Assembly: GCF_002005205.3 (NCBI RefSeq)
Contig: NZ_CP019702.2
Location: forward strand, 1,864,001-1,928,000
Direction: 5' to 3'
DNA from: Rhizobium rhizogenes
GTDB lineage: Bacteria; Pseudomonadota; Alphaproteobacteria; Rhizobiales; Rhizobiaceae
Length of the DNA: 64,000 nt
Shown here: in pieces, positions 7,684-16,475 of the stretch
How the letters are laid out: every line of letters begins with the position of its first letter
Position numbering within the stretch: the stretch's first letter is position 1
Position numbers and translations under genes: made by a program
Notes under the pieces: model-generated
What the model saw: the letters and a program-made list of their open reading frames with translations, nothing else
Told to the model about the DNA's origin: nothing
Database searches by the model: none

Positions 7684-10035
7684 TTACAGCCAGCCCAGTG
7701 CTTTCGCCGCGCGGATCGCCTCCGCGCGGCGTTTGCAATCCAGCTTACGGAACAGGTTGCCGAGGTGAAATTTCACCGTCACTTCCGAGATGTTGAGTGT
7801 CTGGGCGATCTTCTTGTTCGACATGCCGCTGGCCAGCAATTGCAGCATCTGCGCTTCCCGCTGCGAAAGCCCGCCATGCAGCGCGCGTGCCTGCGGTGAG
7901 TTGACCGAGGCGGCAAAAATCGACAGCGCGGTGCGCACATCGGAAGAGGTTTCGATGAAACTGCGGATGCGGCGATTGTTGAGAAGCGGTGACAGAAAGA
8001 CGCGCTCTTCCGACAGCACGCCGTTGCAGCCAAGGCGGGTTGCCGATTCAAGAGCGGTGAGGATATGGGCGCGGGCGGTGGCATTGTCGCGGCGCTGCTG
8101 CGCGGCATAGCTCTGCCAGATTCTTAGCGCGACCTTTTCACGATTGGTGACCTTTGGATTGGCGATCATCGCGTCGATCTGGCGGGAGAGATAGGCGCGC
8201 GGTGTGAAAAGATGCACCGCATCGCGCAGCCATGCCATCACATAGGCGATTTCGTCCCGCCGCGTCAGGCGGGAAAGGTCTTCATGGGCGCTTTCCACCC
8301 AGTTGCGGCCCATCGGCATGCGGATTGCCGAAAGCGTCGCGGCGGCATCCGCCCACCGGTTGGCGTTCTGATAGGCGAGGGCCGTCCTGATCTCCATCAT
8401 CGCATGGAATTGCAGCCCTTCCGAAAGGTGAATCCACAGGCCATCGAGAAAGCCCGGACGAACGGTCATCGGAAAATGGTCGATCAACACCTGCGAGGCG
8501 TAAAACAGGGCAAATTGCATCAGGCTCGGCCAGATTTCGGCAGCGGCGAAGTGATCGAATTCGTGCTCGACGAAATGTAGGAGGTCGCGTGGCTTTCCCG
8601 CTTCATAGGCAAGGCAGGCTTCCGCCAGCCGCAACATCCGGAACTCCTGCGCGGCATCATGCGGCACCTGTTCCAACCGTGCGCGCGCCTCCTGCGCCGC
8701 CCGGCGGGCCAGAAGCACATCGCCGCTCATCAGCCGCAGTACGATCTGATGCAGGTGGATGAAGAATTCCAGCAGGGGCTGCCCGCCCATCTTGCGCAGA
8801 TAGATAAGCGCGCGGGCGGCAGCCGCCTCCGCCTCACGGAAATTGCGGCGGCGGATTTCAAATTCCAGCAGCGCATTGTAATAGGCCGCCCATTTACCGT
8901 GATCATCCATCGGATAATCGGCCATGAACTCGCCGAGCCGCGTTATGACAGCGTCATTGGGCGTCAGGTCCTCGGCGATCATCAGGTTTAGCCGGAAGGT
9001 GCGGGCGGCGAAGGAAAACCGCGAGCCACGGGCAAGCACCTTCAGCGGATCAAGATAATCCGAACCGAGACTCTTGCCGAGCAGATGGCGCACGCGTTGC
9101 AATTCACCCTGTTTCAGCAGCGCGCGGGTGACGGCAAAGAGCACGGTTTCATTGGCCGCGATCATATCCTGTGAAAACCGCATGATGATTTCGCGAAACC
9201 GGTCGACGCTGCTTCTGTAGATCAGCTCACGGCCGTCGGCGCGCTCAAGGATTTGTGCGGCATGGGTCTCGTAACCGCGGTCCAGCAGCATGGCCATGGC
9301 GGCCAGCGAACGCCCAGCCTTTTCGAACGCCGAGGCGACCTCCACCACGGCGCTGCCGGCCTGCAATGTGGCGAGGCGTTCTTTTGCCGCAACCGTCAGA
9401 AGCCGTATCAGCGTGCGGTGATTGTCGGGCTTTCCCGTCAGAAAGGGCGGCAGAAGCTTGCTCCAGTCCGCATCTGGATCTGCGGAGGGATTTTCGAGCC
9501 AGAAGGACAGTTCGACCGTTTGGGCAGGGGAAAGATGCGGCAGATAGCTTTCCCGCAAATAGTCGGCACATAACGTTTCGTCCGGCAGGCGCGCCAGCGA
9601 CAGGAAGGCCGGCCACCCCGCATAATCCTCGAGTGCCAGATGCTTCTGCTCAGGCGGAAGGCTTTCGGCCTCGTCCTGCCTGAAGGCCAGTTCGTCCGAT
9701 CCTATGGTGAGCGAGCCGCGATGCAGGATGTGCCGCGCCATGCCACTGATCCGCTGGTCCGGCCGGCAGGCGATGACGACGAAACGCACGGACTCCAGGA
9801 TAGGGGCGGGCATGCGTACCGCCCGTGCAAAGACCGGAACGTCCCACAGCAGGCAGCCATTTGCCGCGTCGTCGCCTTGCGGCTGGTGCGTGCGGCATAT
9901 CTGCGTTCCCAGTTCTTCTGCGAGCATCTCCAGCAACACGCTTTTTCCGGCCCCCGCCGGCGCGCGCAGAAATACCACGCCCGCGGTTTCGCTGGCGATG
10001 CGGTGGCAGAGGCGGGGACGGGGCAGGAGTGTCAT
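7684..10035 (-). CDS. Large LuxR-family transcriptional regulator (MalT-like)
   Basis: 783-residue cytoplasmic regulator with the MalT/LAL layout: an N-terminal P-loop (APAGAGKS, residues 25-32), a long helical middle region probably made of TPR-like repeats, and a C-terminal LuxR-type helix-turn-helix (LSQREAQMLQLLASG, then KIAQTLNISEVTVKFHL). No clear Walker B aspartate pair follows the P-loop, so ATP use is uncertain. No good Shine-Dalgarno precedes the ATG. The gene is divergent from the importer at 10172 and convergent with the RraA-like gene, so it could control either cluster; two direct repeats in the shared promoter region make the rightward importer the better guess (inference). Confidence 0.88.
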   Translation of the reverse strand: MTLLPRPRLCHRIASETAGVVFLRAPAGAGKSVLLEMLAEELGTQICRTHQPQGDDAANGCLLWDVPVFARAVRMPAPILESVRFVVIACRPDQRISGMARHILHRGSLTIGSDELAFRQDEAESLPPEQKHLALEDYAGWPAFLSLARLPDETLCADYLRESYLPHLSPAQTVELSFWLENPSADPDADWSKLLPPFLTGKPDNHRTLIRLLTVAAKERLATLQAGSAVVEVASAFEKAGRSLAAMAMLLDRGYETHAAQILERADGRELIYRSSVDRFREIIMRFSQDMIAANETVLFAVTRALLKQGELQRVRHLLGKSLGSDYLDPLKVLARGSRFSFAARTFRLNLMIAEDLTPNDAVITRLGEFMADYPMDDHGKWAAYYNALLEFEIRRRNFREAEAAAARALIYLRKMGGQPLLEFFIHLHQIVLRLMSGDVLLARRAAQEARARLEQVPHDAAQEFRMLRLAEACLAYEAGKPRDLLHFVEHEFDHFAAAEIWPSLMQFALFYASQVLIDHFPMTVRPGFLDGLWIHLSEGLQFHAMMEIRTALAYQNANRWADAAATLSAIRMPMGRNWVESAHEDLSRLTRRDEIAYVMAWLRDAVHLFTPRAYLSRQIDAMIANPKVTNREKVALRIWQSYAAQQRRDNATARAHILTALESATRLGCNGVLSEERVFLSPLLNNRRIRSFIETSSDVRTALSIFAASVNSPQARALHGGLSQREAQMLQLLASGMSNKKIAQTLNISEVTVKFHLGNLFRKLDCKRRAEAIRAAKALGWL

Positions 10036-10062
10036 CGGGAAAGGGATAGGGCATCCAGATAT

Positions 10063-10095
10063 AAAAACCTATACTCATTCTTCAAAAAACTATAC
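10063..10095. promoter_or_regulatory. Two direct repeats in divergent promoter region
   Basis: AAAAACCTATAC at 10063-10074 and AAAAAACTATAC at 10084-10095 match at 11 of 12 positions, and their starts are 21 bases apart, two turns of the helix. They lie in the 136-base region between the MalT-like regulator gene and the divergent importer operon. Tandem direct repeats in phase are the usual binding pattern for MalT-like activators, so this is a candidate regulator site. Confidence 0.45.
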
Positions 10096-10171
10096 CTTTC
10101 GGCAATTGTTCAAACCGCCATCTGGTGAAAACTTGTGCTCCGGCAACCGATGCACAAGGAACGTTCCACCG

Positions 10172-11200
10172 ATGCAGCAACATCCGCTGGTCGCGATTTT
10201 GAACAGGCTCGGCACCTTCGTGCTGGTCATGATCGCCCTGTCCATCATGATTTTCGGGCTCGCCCGTGTGGTCCCCGGCGATCCTGCCCGCATGGCGTTG
10301 GGTCCTGCGGCAACGCAGGAGCAGGTGGATGCGCTGCGCGGCGAGATGGGCCTCGATAAGCCGCTTGCCATCCAATATCTCGATTACATCGGCAATGCCC
10401 TGCACGGCGATCTCGGTTTTTCGCTGGTGTCGCAGCGCCCCGTCACCACCGATCTGGCGCAGACCGTTCCGGCAACCGTCGAACTGGTGCTGGTCTCTGT
10501 CATCTTCATGTTTGCCGTCGCCATTCCGCTGGGCGTCATCACCGCACATTACCGCGACCGGCCGCTGGACCATATCGGCCGTATCCTGTCGCTCACCGGG
10601 GTGACGATCCCGAGCTTTCTTTTCGCCATCACGCTGCAATTGCTGGCCGCCCGGTTTCTCTCCGGCTGGCCGATCATCGGCAGGCTCGATCACTCGCTCG
10701 GCTGGCAGGGCGGCCCGACGGGCTTCATCCTGATCGACGGCATGCTGGCCGGACGGTTCGATGTGGTGCTGGATGCGCTGAAACACCTTGCGCTGCCGGC
10801 TTTTGCGCTTTCCATGGCCGGCATCGGCCAGATCACCCGCATTACCCGCTCCTCGATGATTGAAAACCAGCGCAAGGACCATGTGCTGACCCTGCAGAGC
10901 TTCGGCGTGCCGGAGCGGGTGATCATCTTCCGTTACCTGCTGAAGCTCTCTTCCATTGCGCCGCTGACGATCATGGGCCTCGAATTTGCGTCGTTGATCG
11001 GCAATGCCTTCGTGATCGAGATGGTCTTCGCCTGGGGCGGGTTCGCTTCCTACGGGTTGAACGCCATCCTGCAGAAAGACCTCAATGCCGTCACTGCCGT
11101 GGTGCTGGTGGCCGGCCTGTTCTTCATCGTTGCGAACCTGATCGTGGATGTCCTGATCTCGATCATCGACCCGCGCCTGCGCCGCAAGGAGGCTCGCTGA
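10172..11200 (+). CDS. Oligopeptide-type ABC transporter permease (DppB family)
   Basis: Inner-membrane permease of 342 residues for the dipeptide/oligopeptide/nickel importer family. The N-terminal membrane segment is followed by the typical LARVVPGDPARMALG stretch; five further membrane segments follow. An open frame extends far upstream over the promoter region, but the ATG at 10172 is preceded by AAGGA and matches the family's normal N-terminus. The stop overlaps the next gene by one base (TGATG). First gene of a long operon with HyuA-like and DUF917 genes, which suggests an amide-like or cyclic substrate rather than ordinary peptides (inference). Confidence 0.92.
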   Translation: MQQHPLVAILNRLGTFVLVMIALSIMIFGLARVVPGDPARMALGPAATQEQVDALRGEMGLDKPLAIQYLDYIGNALHGDLGFSLVSQRPVTTDLAQTVPATVELVLVSVIFMFAVAIPLGVITAHYRDRPLDHIGRILSLTGVTIPSFLFAITLQLLAARFLSGWPIIGRLDHSLGWQGGPTGFILIDGMLAGRFDVVLDALKHLALPAFALSMAGIGQITRITRSSMIENQRKDHVLTLQSFGVPERVIIFRYLLKLSSIAPLTIMGLEFASLIGNAFVIEMVFAWGGFASYGLNAILQKDLNAVTAVVLVAGLFFIVANLIVDVLISIIDPRLRRKEAR

Positions 11201-12081
11201 TGGCTGATATGAAAATGCTCGAACCCACCGATCGCGGTTTAAGCGCCGGTTACATGATGTGGTATCGCTTCAGCCGCAATCCGGCGGCGGTTATCGGTTC
11301 GCTGATCCTTCTGTCGGTGCTGGTGCTGGCGGTCTTCGCGCCATGGCTCACGCCCTATCCGAAACATATCGGCGCGGTCGTCGATTTCCGCGCCCGCCAT
11401 ATGCCGCCGGATCTGGAGCACTGGTTCGGCACCGACAAGGCCGGGCGCGATATCTTTTCCCGTACCATCTTCGGGCTGCGGGTCTCGCTCCTTCTCGTCG
11501 TCGGCGTGCTCGGTATTTCGGTTCCCGTCGGCACGGTGCTCGGCCTCATCGCCGGTTATTTCGGCGGCTGGACCGAGAAACTCATCAGCGGCCTGACGAA
11601 TGTGATGCTGGCCATGCCGCCGCTCGTCATGGCGCTGGCGGTCTCCAACCTCCTGGAACCGACGCTGACGAACGCCATGATCGCGATTACGCTGCTGTGG
11701 TGGACCTGGCACGCGCGGCTGATCTATTCGGTGTCGAAGTCCATTGCGTCCGAAGACTACATCGAGGCGGCGCGTCTTGCCGGTGCCGGCCCCCTGCACA
11801 TTCTCTTTCGCGAAATCCTGCCCAATTGCGTCTCGGTCATATCGGTCAAGACGACGCTTGATGCCGCCTTCGTCATCCTGTTCGGCGCGACGCTCAGCTT
11901 CCTCGGTTTCGGCGTCAAGCCGCCGACCCCCGACCTTGGATCGATGGTTGCCGACGGGCGCCAGTTCATGCCGGATTTCTGGTGGGAAGTGCTCTGCCCC
12001 GGTGCGGCCGTGCTTTACGTGACGCTGGGTTTCAACCTGCTGGGCGACGGCCTGCGCGACATGTTCGACGTGGAAAGCTAA
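11200..12081 (+). CDS. Oligopeptide-type ABC transporter permease (DppC family)
   Basis: Second permease, 293 residues. It has the N-terminal segment of DppC proteins, then the conserved HWFGTDKAGRDIFSRTIFG block near residue 70, the EAA-type loop EAARLAGAGPLHILFREILP near residue 190, and the C-terminal LSFLGFGVKPPTPDLGSM stretch. The start codon overlaps the stop of the DppB-like gene by one base, and the ATPase gene starts 5 bases downstream, so the three are translated as one unit. Confidence 0.93.
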   Translation: MADMKMLEPTDRGLSAGYMMWYRFSRNPAAVIGSLILLSVLVLAVFAPWLTPYPKHIGAVVDFRARHMPPDLEHWFGTDKAGRDIFSRTIFGLRVSLLLVVGVLGISVPVGTVLGLIAGYFGGWTEKLISGLTNVMLAMPPLVMALAVSNLLEPTLTNAMIAITLLWWTWHARLIYSVSKSIASEDYIEAARLAGAGPLHILFREILPNCVSVISVKTTLDAAFVILFGATLSFLGFGVKPPTPDLGSMVADGRQFMPDFWWEVLCPGAAVLYVTLGFNLLGDGLRDMFDVES

Positions 12082-12085
12082 GGCC

Positions 12086-13732
12086 ATGACTGAACCGCTT
12101 CTCAAGGTCGAAAATCTCAACGTTACCTTCACCAATTATGGCCGCACCCGGCAGGTGCTGCGCGATGTCGCCTTCACCGTTGCCGCTGGCGAGCGTGTGG
12201 CGCTGATCGGCGAAACCGGATCGGGCAAATCGGTCACCGCCAAGACGATCATCGGCACTTTGCCGAAGAATGCCGCGATCACCTCCGGCACCATCGTCAT
12301 CGATGGCCGCGATGTGCTTGCCCTGCCGCGCAGAGAACGTGAGGCGCTGAAGGGAACGGCGTTTTCACTGATCATGCAGGACCCGCTATCGTCCTTCAAT
12401 CCGGTCTTCAAGATCGGCACGCATCTTGATGATGTCATGCGCTTTGCCGACAAACGCGATGGTATCAATTCGTCCAAGGCGGAGCGCCGCAACCGCATCG
12501 CAGCCGTTTTGCGCCGGGTACAGCTTGCCGATACCGAGCGGGTGATGAACGCCTATCCGTCCGAGCTGTCGGGCGGTATGCGCCAGCGCGTGCTGATCGG
12601 CCTTGCCCTGCTGCACCAGCCGAAGCTCCTGATCGCCGATGAGCCGGGCACGGCGCTCGATGTGACGACGCAGGATGAAATCCTCAATCTCATCAACCAG
12701 CTGGTTGCCGAAGAAAACATGGCGCTGCTGATGATTACCCACAATCTCGGCGTCGTGCGCAAGGTGGCGGACCGCGTGGTTGTCATGCACCACGGCGATA
12801 TCGTCGAGACCGGCCCTTGCACGCAAATCCTGCATAGTCCCGCCAAGGACTATACGCGTTCACTGCTGGATGCCGTGCCGCCGCTTTATGGCCCGCGCGT
12901 TACCGATCTGGCGCAAAGCACGCGGCAGCCGATCATCACAATCGAAGGTCTGAACAAGATTTACGGCAGGCGCAATGGCTACCATGCCGTGCGCGACGTG
13001 AACCTGACGCTGAAGCAGGGCGAGGTTTTTGGCCTTGCCGGCGAATCCGGTTCCGGCAAGACCTCGGTTGCCCGCATGATCATGGGCCTTTCGCGTCCCA
13101 CCTCCGGTAATCTCGTCATCGACGCCCCGGTGCCTGAGCGCGGCAAGCGGCTGACGCAGATCGTCTATCAAAATCCGGGTACTTCGCTCAATCCGAAGCG
13201 TACCGTCAGGCAGACGCTTTCCCTGCCGCTGAAATCCATCGGCATGGATGGCCAGGCGCGGGAAAGCCGGATGCAGGAACTGATGGGGCTGGTGCGACTG
13301 CCGCAATCCTATCTCGGCAAATATCCGCACGAGCTTTCCGGCGGTCAGAAGCAGCGCGTGGCGATTGCCCGCGCGCTGGCGGCCGAGCCGAAAATCCTCA
13401 TCCTCGACGAGCCGACGGCCGCACTCGATGTCTCCGTGCAAAAGACGGTGATCGACCTTCTGCTGCAACTGCGCGAGGAGCTTGGCCTCACCTATCTGAT
13501 GATCTCGCACGACCTGTCGCTGATGCGCAATTTCTGCTCGCGCATCGCCATCATGCTGCGCGGCGAGATTGTCGAGGAGGGTGTGACATCGGCGGTCTTC
13601 GCCGAGCCTGCCCATCCCTATACCCGCGCCCTGATCGCGGCCATCCCCGTCGTCACCGACGAGGAAGAACGTCTCAAACCCACCGTGACCGAGGAAGAGC
13701 GCATGCGCTTCCTCGTAAAAACGACCGATTGA
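12086..13732 (+). CDS. Fused double ATP-binding protein of oligopeptide-type importer (DppD-DppF)
   Basis: 548 residues carrying two complete ATPase domains that are separate proteins in E. coli. Domain 1 has Walker A GETGSGKS at residues 42-49 and the signature LSGGMRQRV near 161; domain 2 has GESGSGKTS near 318 and LSGGQKQRV near 417, each followed by a normal Walker B. Both sites look catalytically intact. The linker near residue 250 carries the end of the DppD-type C-terminal region that often binds an Fe-S cluster in family members, but here I see no cysteine cluster. The stop overlaps an ATG of the following gene. Confidence 0.94.
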   Translation: MTEPLLKVENLNVTFTNYGRTRQVLRDVAFTVAAGERVALIGETGSGKSVTAKTIIGTLPKNAAITSGTIVIDGRDVLALPRREREALKGTAFSLIMQDPLSSFNPVFKIGTHLDDVMRFADKRDGINSSKAERRNRIAAVLRRVQLADTERVMNAYPSELSGGMRQRVLIGLALLHQPKLLIADEPGTALDVTTQDEILNLINQLVAEENMALLMITHNLGVVRKVADRVVVMHHGDIVETGPCTQILHSPAKDYTRSLLDAVPPLYGPRVTDLAQSTRQPIITIEGLNKIYGRRNGYHAVRDVNLTLKQGEVFGLAGESGSGKTSVARMIMGLSRPTSGNLVIDAPVPERGKRLTQIVYQNPGTSLNPKRTVRQTLSLPLKSIGMDGQARESRMQELMGLVRLPQSYLGKYPHELSGGQKQRVAIARALAAEPKILILDEPTAALDVSVQKTVIDLLLQLREELGLTYLMISHDLSLMRNFCSRIAIMLRGEIVEEGVTSAVFAEPAHPYTRALIAAIPVVTDEEERLKPTVTEEERMRFLVKTTD

Positions 13733-13749
13733 TGAAAGAGGAGCCTGAC

Positions 13750-15306
13750 GTGTATCGCGTTGGAATTGACGTCGGCGGCACGAATACCGATGCCGTTGTG
13801 TTGCAGGATAAAACCGTTCTGGCGGGGGTGAAGGCCTCCACGACAGAGGATGTGACGTCAGGTGTCATCGAAGCCCTTGAAAAGGTCATCGAGGCATCGG
13901 ACATTGACAGGGCACGCATTGGCGCCGTGATGATCGGCACCACGCATTTCACCAATGCGGTGATCGAGCGTCGGCATATGGACGAGGTGGCCGCCATCCG
14001 TCTCGGCCTGCCTTCCGGCGCCGGCCTGCCGCCCATGGTCGATTGGCCGGATGATCTCAAGGAAATCGTCGGCAACCACGGTTATCAGGTGCGCGGCGGT
14101 TATGAATTCGACGGCCGCGAAATCTCGCCGCTCGATGAGGACGAAATCGTCCGCATCGCCGCCGATATCCGCGCCAAGGGCCTGAAGGCCGCCGCCGTCA
14201 CCTGTGTCTTCAGCGGCATCAATGATGTGATGGAGCTGCGGGCGAAGGAAATCCTGCAGGAACGCTGCCCCGGCCTGCCGGTGGTCATGTCCAAGGATAT
14301 TGGCCGTCACGGTCTGCTTGCGCGTGAAAGTGCGGCGATCATGAATGCCAGCCTGCTGTCGCTTGCCGACCGCACCGTTGCGGCTTTCGGCGAGGCGCTG
14401 AAGGCTGCAGGCATCACCTGCCCGTTCTATATCACCCAGAACGACGGCACGCTGATGGCGGCGGATGTGGTGCGCGGTTTCCCCGTGCTCACCTTCGCGT
14501 CCGGCCCGACGAATTCCATGCGCGGTGCGGCTTTCCTCACCGGTCTCAAGGATGCCGTGGTGGTGGATGTCGGCGGCACCACCTCCGATGTCGGCTCGCT
14601 GTCGCACGGCTTCCCGCGTCAGGCCTCGACCACGGTGGATATTGGCGGTGTGCGCACCAATTTCCGCATGCCCGATGTCTTCTCCATCGGTCTTGGCGGT
14701 GGTTCGCTGGTGGTCAATGGCGATCACGGCGTGACCGTAGGACCAAAATCCGTCGGTTACCGGGTTCGCCGCGATGCACTCTGCTTCGGCGGCTCGACCC
14801 TGACGGCGACCGATATCGCCGTTGCCTCCGGCAAGGCCGATGTGGGCGAGAAGGTGCTGGTCGCCAGCCTCGACAAAAAGCTCGTGGATGCGGCGGTCGG
14901 CAAGATCAACGACATGCTTGAAGCCTGCGTGGAGCGCAGCCGCATCTCGTCGTCACCGGTGCCGGTGATCGCCGTTGGCGGCGGCTCCATCCTGATGCCG
15001 GATCGTATCGGTGACCTCGAAGTCATACGGCCGGAGAATTTCGCGGTGGCCAATGCCGTTGGTGCGGCCATTGCGCAGATCAGCGGCGAGACCGACCGGG
15101 TCTTCTCGCTGATCGACGGACGCACGCGCGAGAGCGCGCTGGCCGAGGCGGAAGCGGAGGCCCGCGAAAAGGCGATTGCCGCCGGCGCGATTGCCGAAAC
15201 GCTTGATGTCATCGAGCGCGAGGATATGCCGCTTGCATACCTGCCCGGCAACGCTACCCGCATTCATGTGAAAGTTGTTGGAGAAATGGGAGCCAATCAT
15301 GGCTGA
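13750..15306 (+). CDS. Short HyuA-like hydantoinase/oxoprolinase family protein (copy 1)
   Basis: 518 residues with the hydantoinase/oxoprolinase N-terminal and central domains. The ATP-binding start GIDVGGTNTDAV is at the N-terminus; GTTHFTNAV, a second phosphate-type loop DVGGTTSDVGSL near 280, and VGGGSI near 410 are visible. Full-length HyuA proteins have close to 700 residues; this one lacks the usual C-terminal domain, and no HyuB partner gene is near. Family members use ATP to open hydantoin or 5-oxoproline rings. ATG at 13732 overlaps the previous stop, but GTG at 13750 has GAGGAG exactly 6 bases before it and gives the conserved start, so I chose GTG. It is paired with the DUF917 gene that follows. 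Confidence 0.88.
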   Translation: MYRVGIDVGGTNTDAVVLQDKTVLAGVKASTTEDVTSGVIEALEKVIEASDIDRARIGAVMIGTTHFTNAVIERRHMDEVAAIRLGLPSGAGLPPMVDWPDDLKEIVGNHGYQVRGGYEFDGREISPLDEDEIVRIAADIRAKGLKAAAVTCVFSGINDVMELRAKEILQERCPGLPVVMSKDIGRHGLLARESAAIMNASLLSLADRTVAAFGEALKAAGITCPFYITQNDGTLMAADVVRGFPVLTFASGPTNSMRGAAFLTGLKDAVVVDVGGTTSDVGSLSHGFPRQASTTVDIGGVRTNFRMPDVFSIGLGGGSLVVNGDHGVTVGPKSVGYRVRRDALCFGGSTLTATDIAVASGKADVGEKVLVASLDKKLVDAAVGKINDMLEACVERSRISSSPVPVIAVGGGSILMPDRIGDLEVIRPENFAVANAVGAAIAQISGETDRVFSLIDGRTRESALAEAEAEAREKAIAAGAIAETLDVIEREDMPLAYLPGNATRIHVKVVGEMGANHG

Positions 15307-16432
15307 GACACGCAAGCTGAAATATGACGAAGCGGCATTGCGGACGCTGACCCGTGAAGACCTCGACGCGCTGGAAATCGGCGCCGGCATTCTCGGCACG
15401 GGCGGCGGCGGCAATCCCTATCTCGGCAAGCTGCTGGCGCTGGAGGCCATGAAGGCCGGTTACGAGATGAAGATCCTCGCAACCGACGCCATCGAGCCGG
15501 ATGCGCTCTGCATGTCCATCGGCGGCATCGGCGCGCCTGTCGTCGGCGTCGAGCGCATTCGCGAAGGCCGCGAAGGCCTGCGTTGCCTGCGGGCGATGGA
15601 AGAGCTGATCCGCACGCCCGTAGACGCCATTGTCTGCGAGGAAATTGGCGGTTCCAATTCCATGAACCCGCTGGTGACTGCGGCGCTGGGCGGTCTGCCG
15701 ATCCTCGATTGCGACGGCATGGGCCGGGCCTTCCCGGAAATGCAAATGACCACCTTCTCCATCTACGGCCATAGTTCCACGCCATCGGTGATGTGCGATC
15801 TGCACGGCAATGCCGTTATCTTCAGCCATGCCGTTTCCGAAGTCTGGCACGAGCGTATGGCGCGCGCCTGCGTCGTCTCGCAGGGCGGCGGCGCGATGCT
15901 GGCGACCGCGCCGATGCAGGCGCATTACGTGCACCAGTATGGCATTCCGAAAACCTACACCAAGGCGATCGCCATCGGTGAGGCGGTGATCCGCGCCCGC
16001 AAACAGCAGGAAGACCCGATTGCCGCAGTCTGCGCACTGGAAGGCGGGCGGCGCATCTTCAACGGCAAGATCACCGATCTGAAGCGCCATCTGCGCGGCG
16101 GTTTCGCGGTTGGCGATCTCACGCTGTCCGGCTTCGACGATTGCGCCGGCCAGACGGCGGGCGTTGCCATCCAGAACGAATTCCTGCTGTTCTCCCGAGA
16201 CGGCAAGGTGGAAGTGACGGTGCCCGACCTGATCGTCCTGCTCGATGTCGACACCGGTTATCCGATCACCACCGAAGTGCTGCGCTACGGCCAGCGTGTG
16301 GCCGTCATCGCCATCCCCTGCCATGACCTGCTGCGCAGCGCCCGCGCGCTTGAGGTCGTCGGGCCGGCGGCATTCGGTTACCCGGATATTCCTTTCTCAC
16401 CGCTGCCCGTTCCGGTCAGCAAGGCTGCCTAA
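15299..16432 (+). CDS. DUF917 / S-methyl-thiohydantoin desulfurase family protein (copy 1)
   Basis: 377 residues of the DUF917 family, whose N-terminal domain is named after S-methyl thiohydantoin desulfurase and whose genes commonly sit beside hyuA. Conserved blocks: GTGGGGNPY near residue 32, EEIGGSNSMNPL near 115, DCDGMGRAFPEMQMT near 140, and RYGQRVAVIA with GPAAFGYPD near the C-terminus. No signal peptide. The ATG lies within the last 8 bases of the HyuA-like gene and has GGGAG 6 bases before it; an in-frame start 24 bases earlier is less likely. The biochemical role of most family members is not known; context suggests work on a cyclic amide. Confidence 0.87.
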   Translation: MAETRKLKYDEAALRTLTREDLDALEIGAGILGTGGGGNPYLGKLLALEAMKAGYEMKILATDAIEPDALCMSIGGIGAPVVGVERIREGREGLRCLRAMEELIRTPVDAIVCEEIGGSNSMNPLVTAALGGLPILDCDGMGRAFPEMQMTTFSIYGHSSTPSVMCDLHGNAVIFSHAVSEVWHERMARACVVSQGGGAMLATAPMQAHYVHQYGIPKTYTKAIAIGEAVIRARKQQEDPIAAVCALEGGRRIFNGKITDLKRHLRGGFAVGDLTLSGFDDCAGQTAGVAIQNEFLLFSRDGKVEVTVPDLIVLLDVDTGYPITTEVLRYGQRVAVIAIPCHDLLRSARALEVVGPAAFGYPDIPFSPLPVPVSKAA

Positions 16433-16475
16433 CCATAAGCGGGGCCAATGACCTGCAATAAAGAGGAGAACGATA

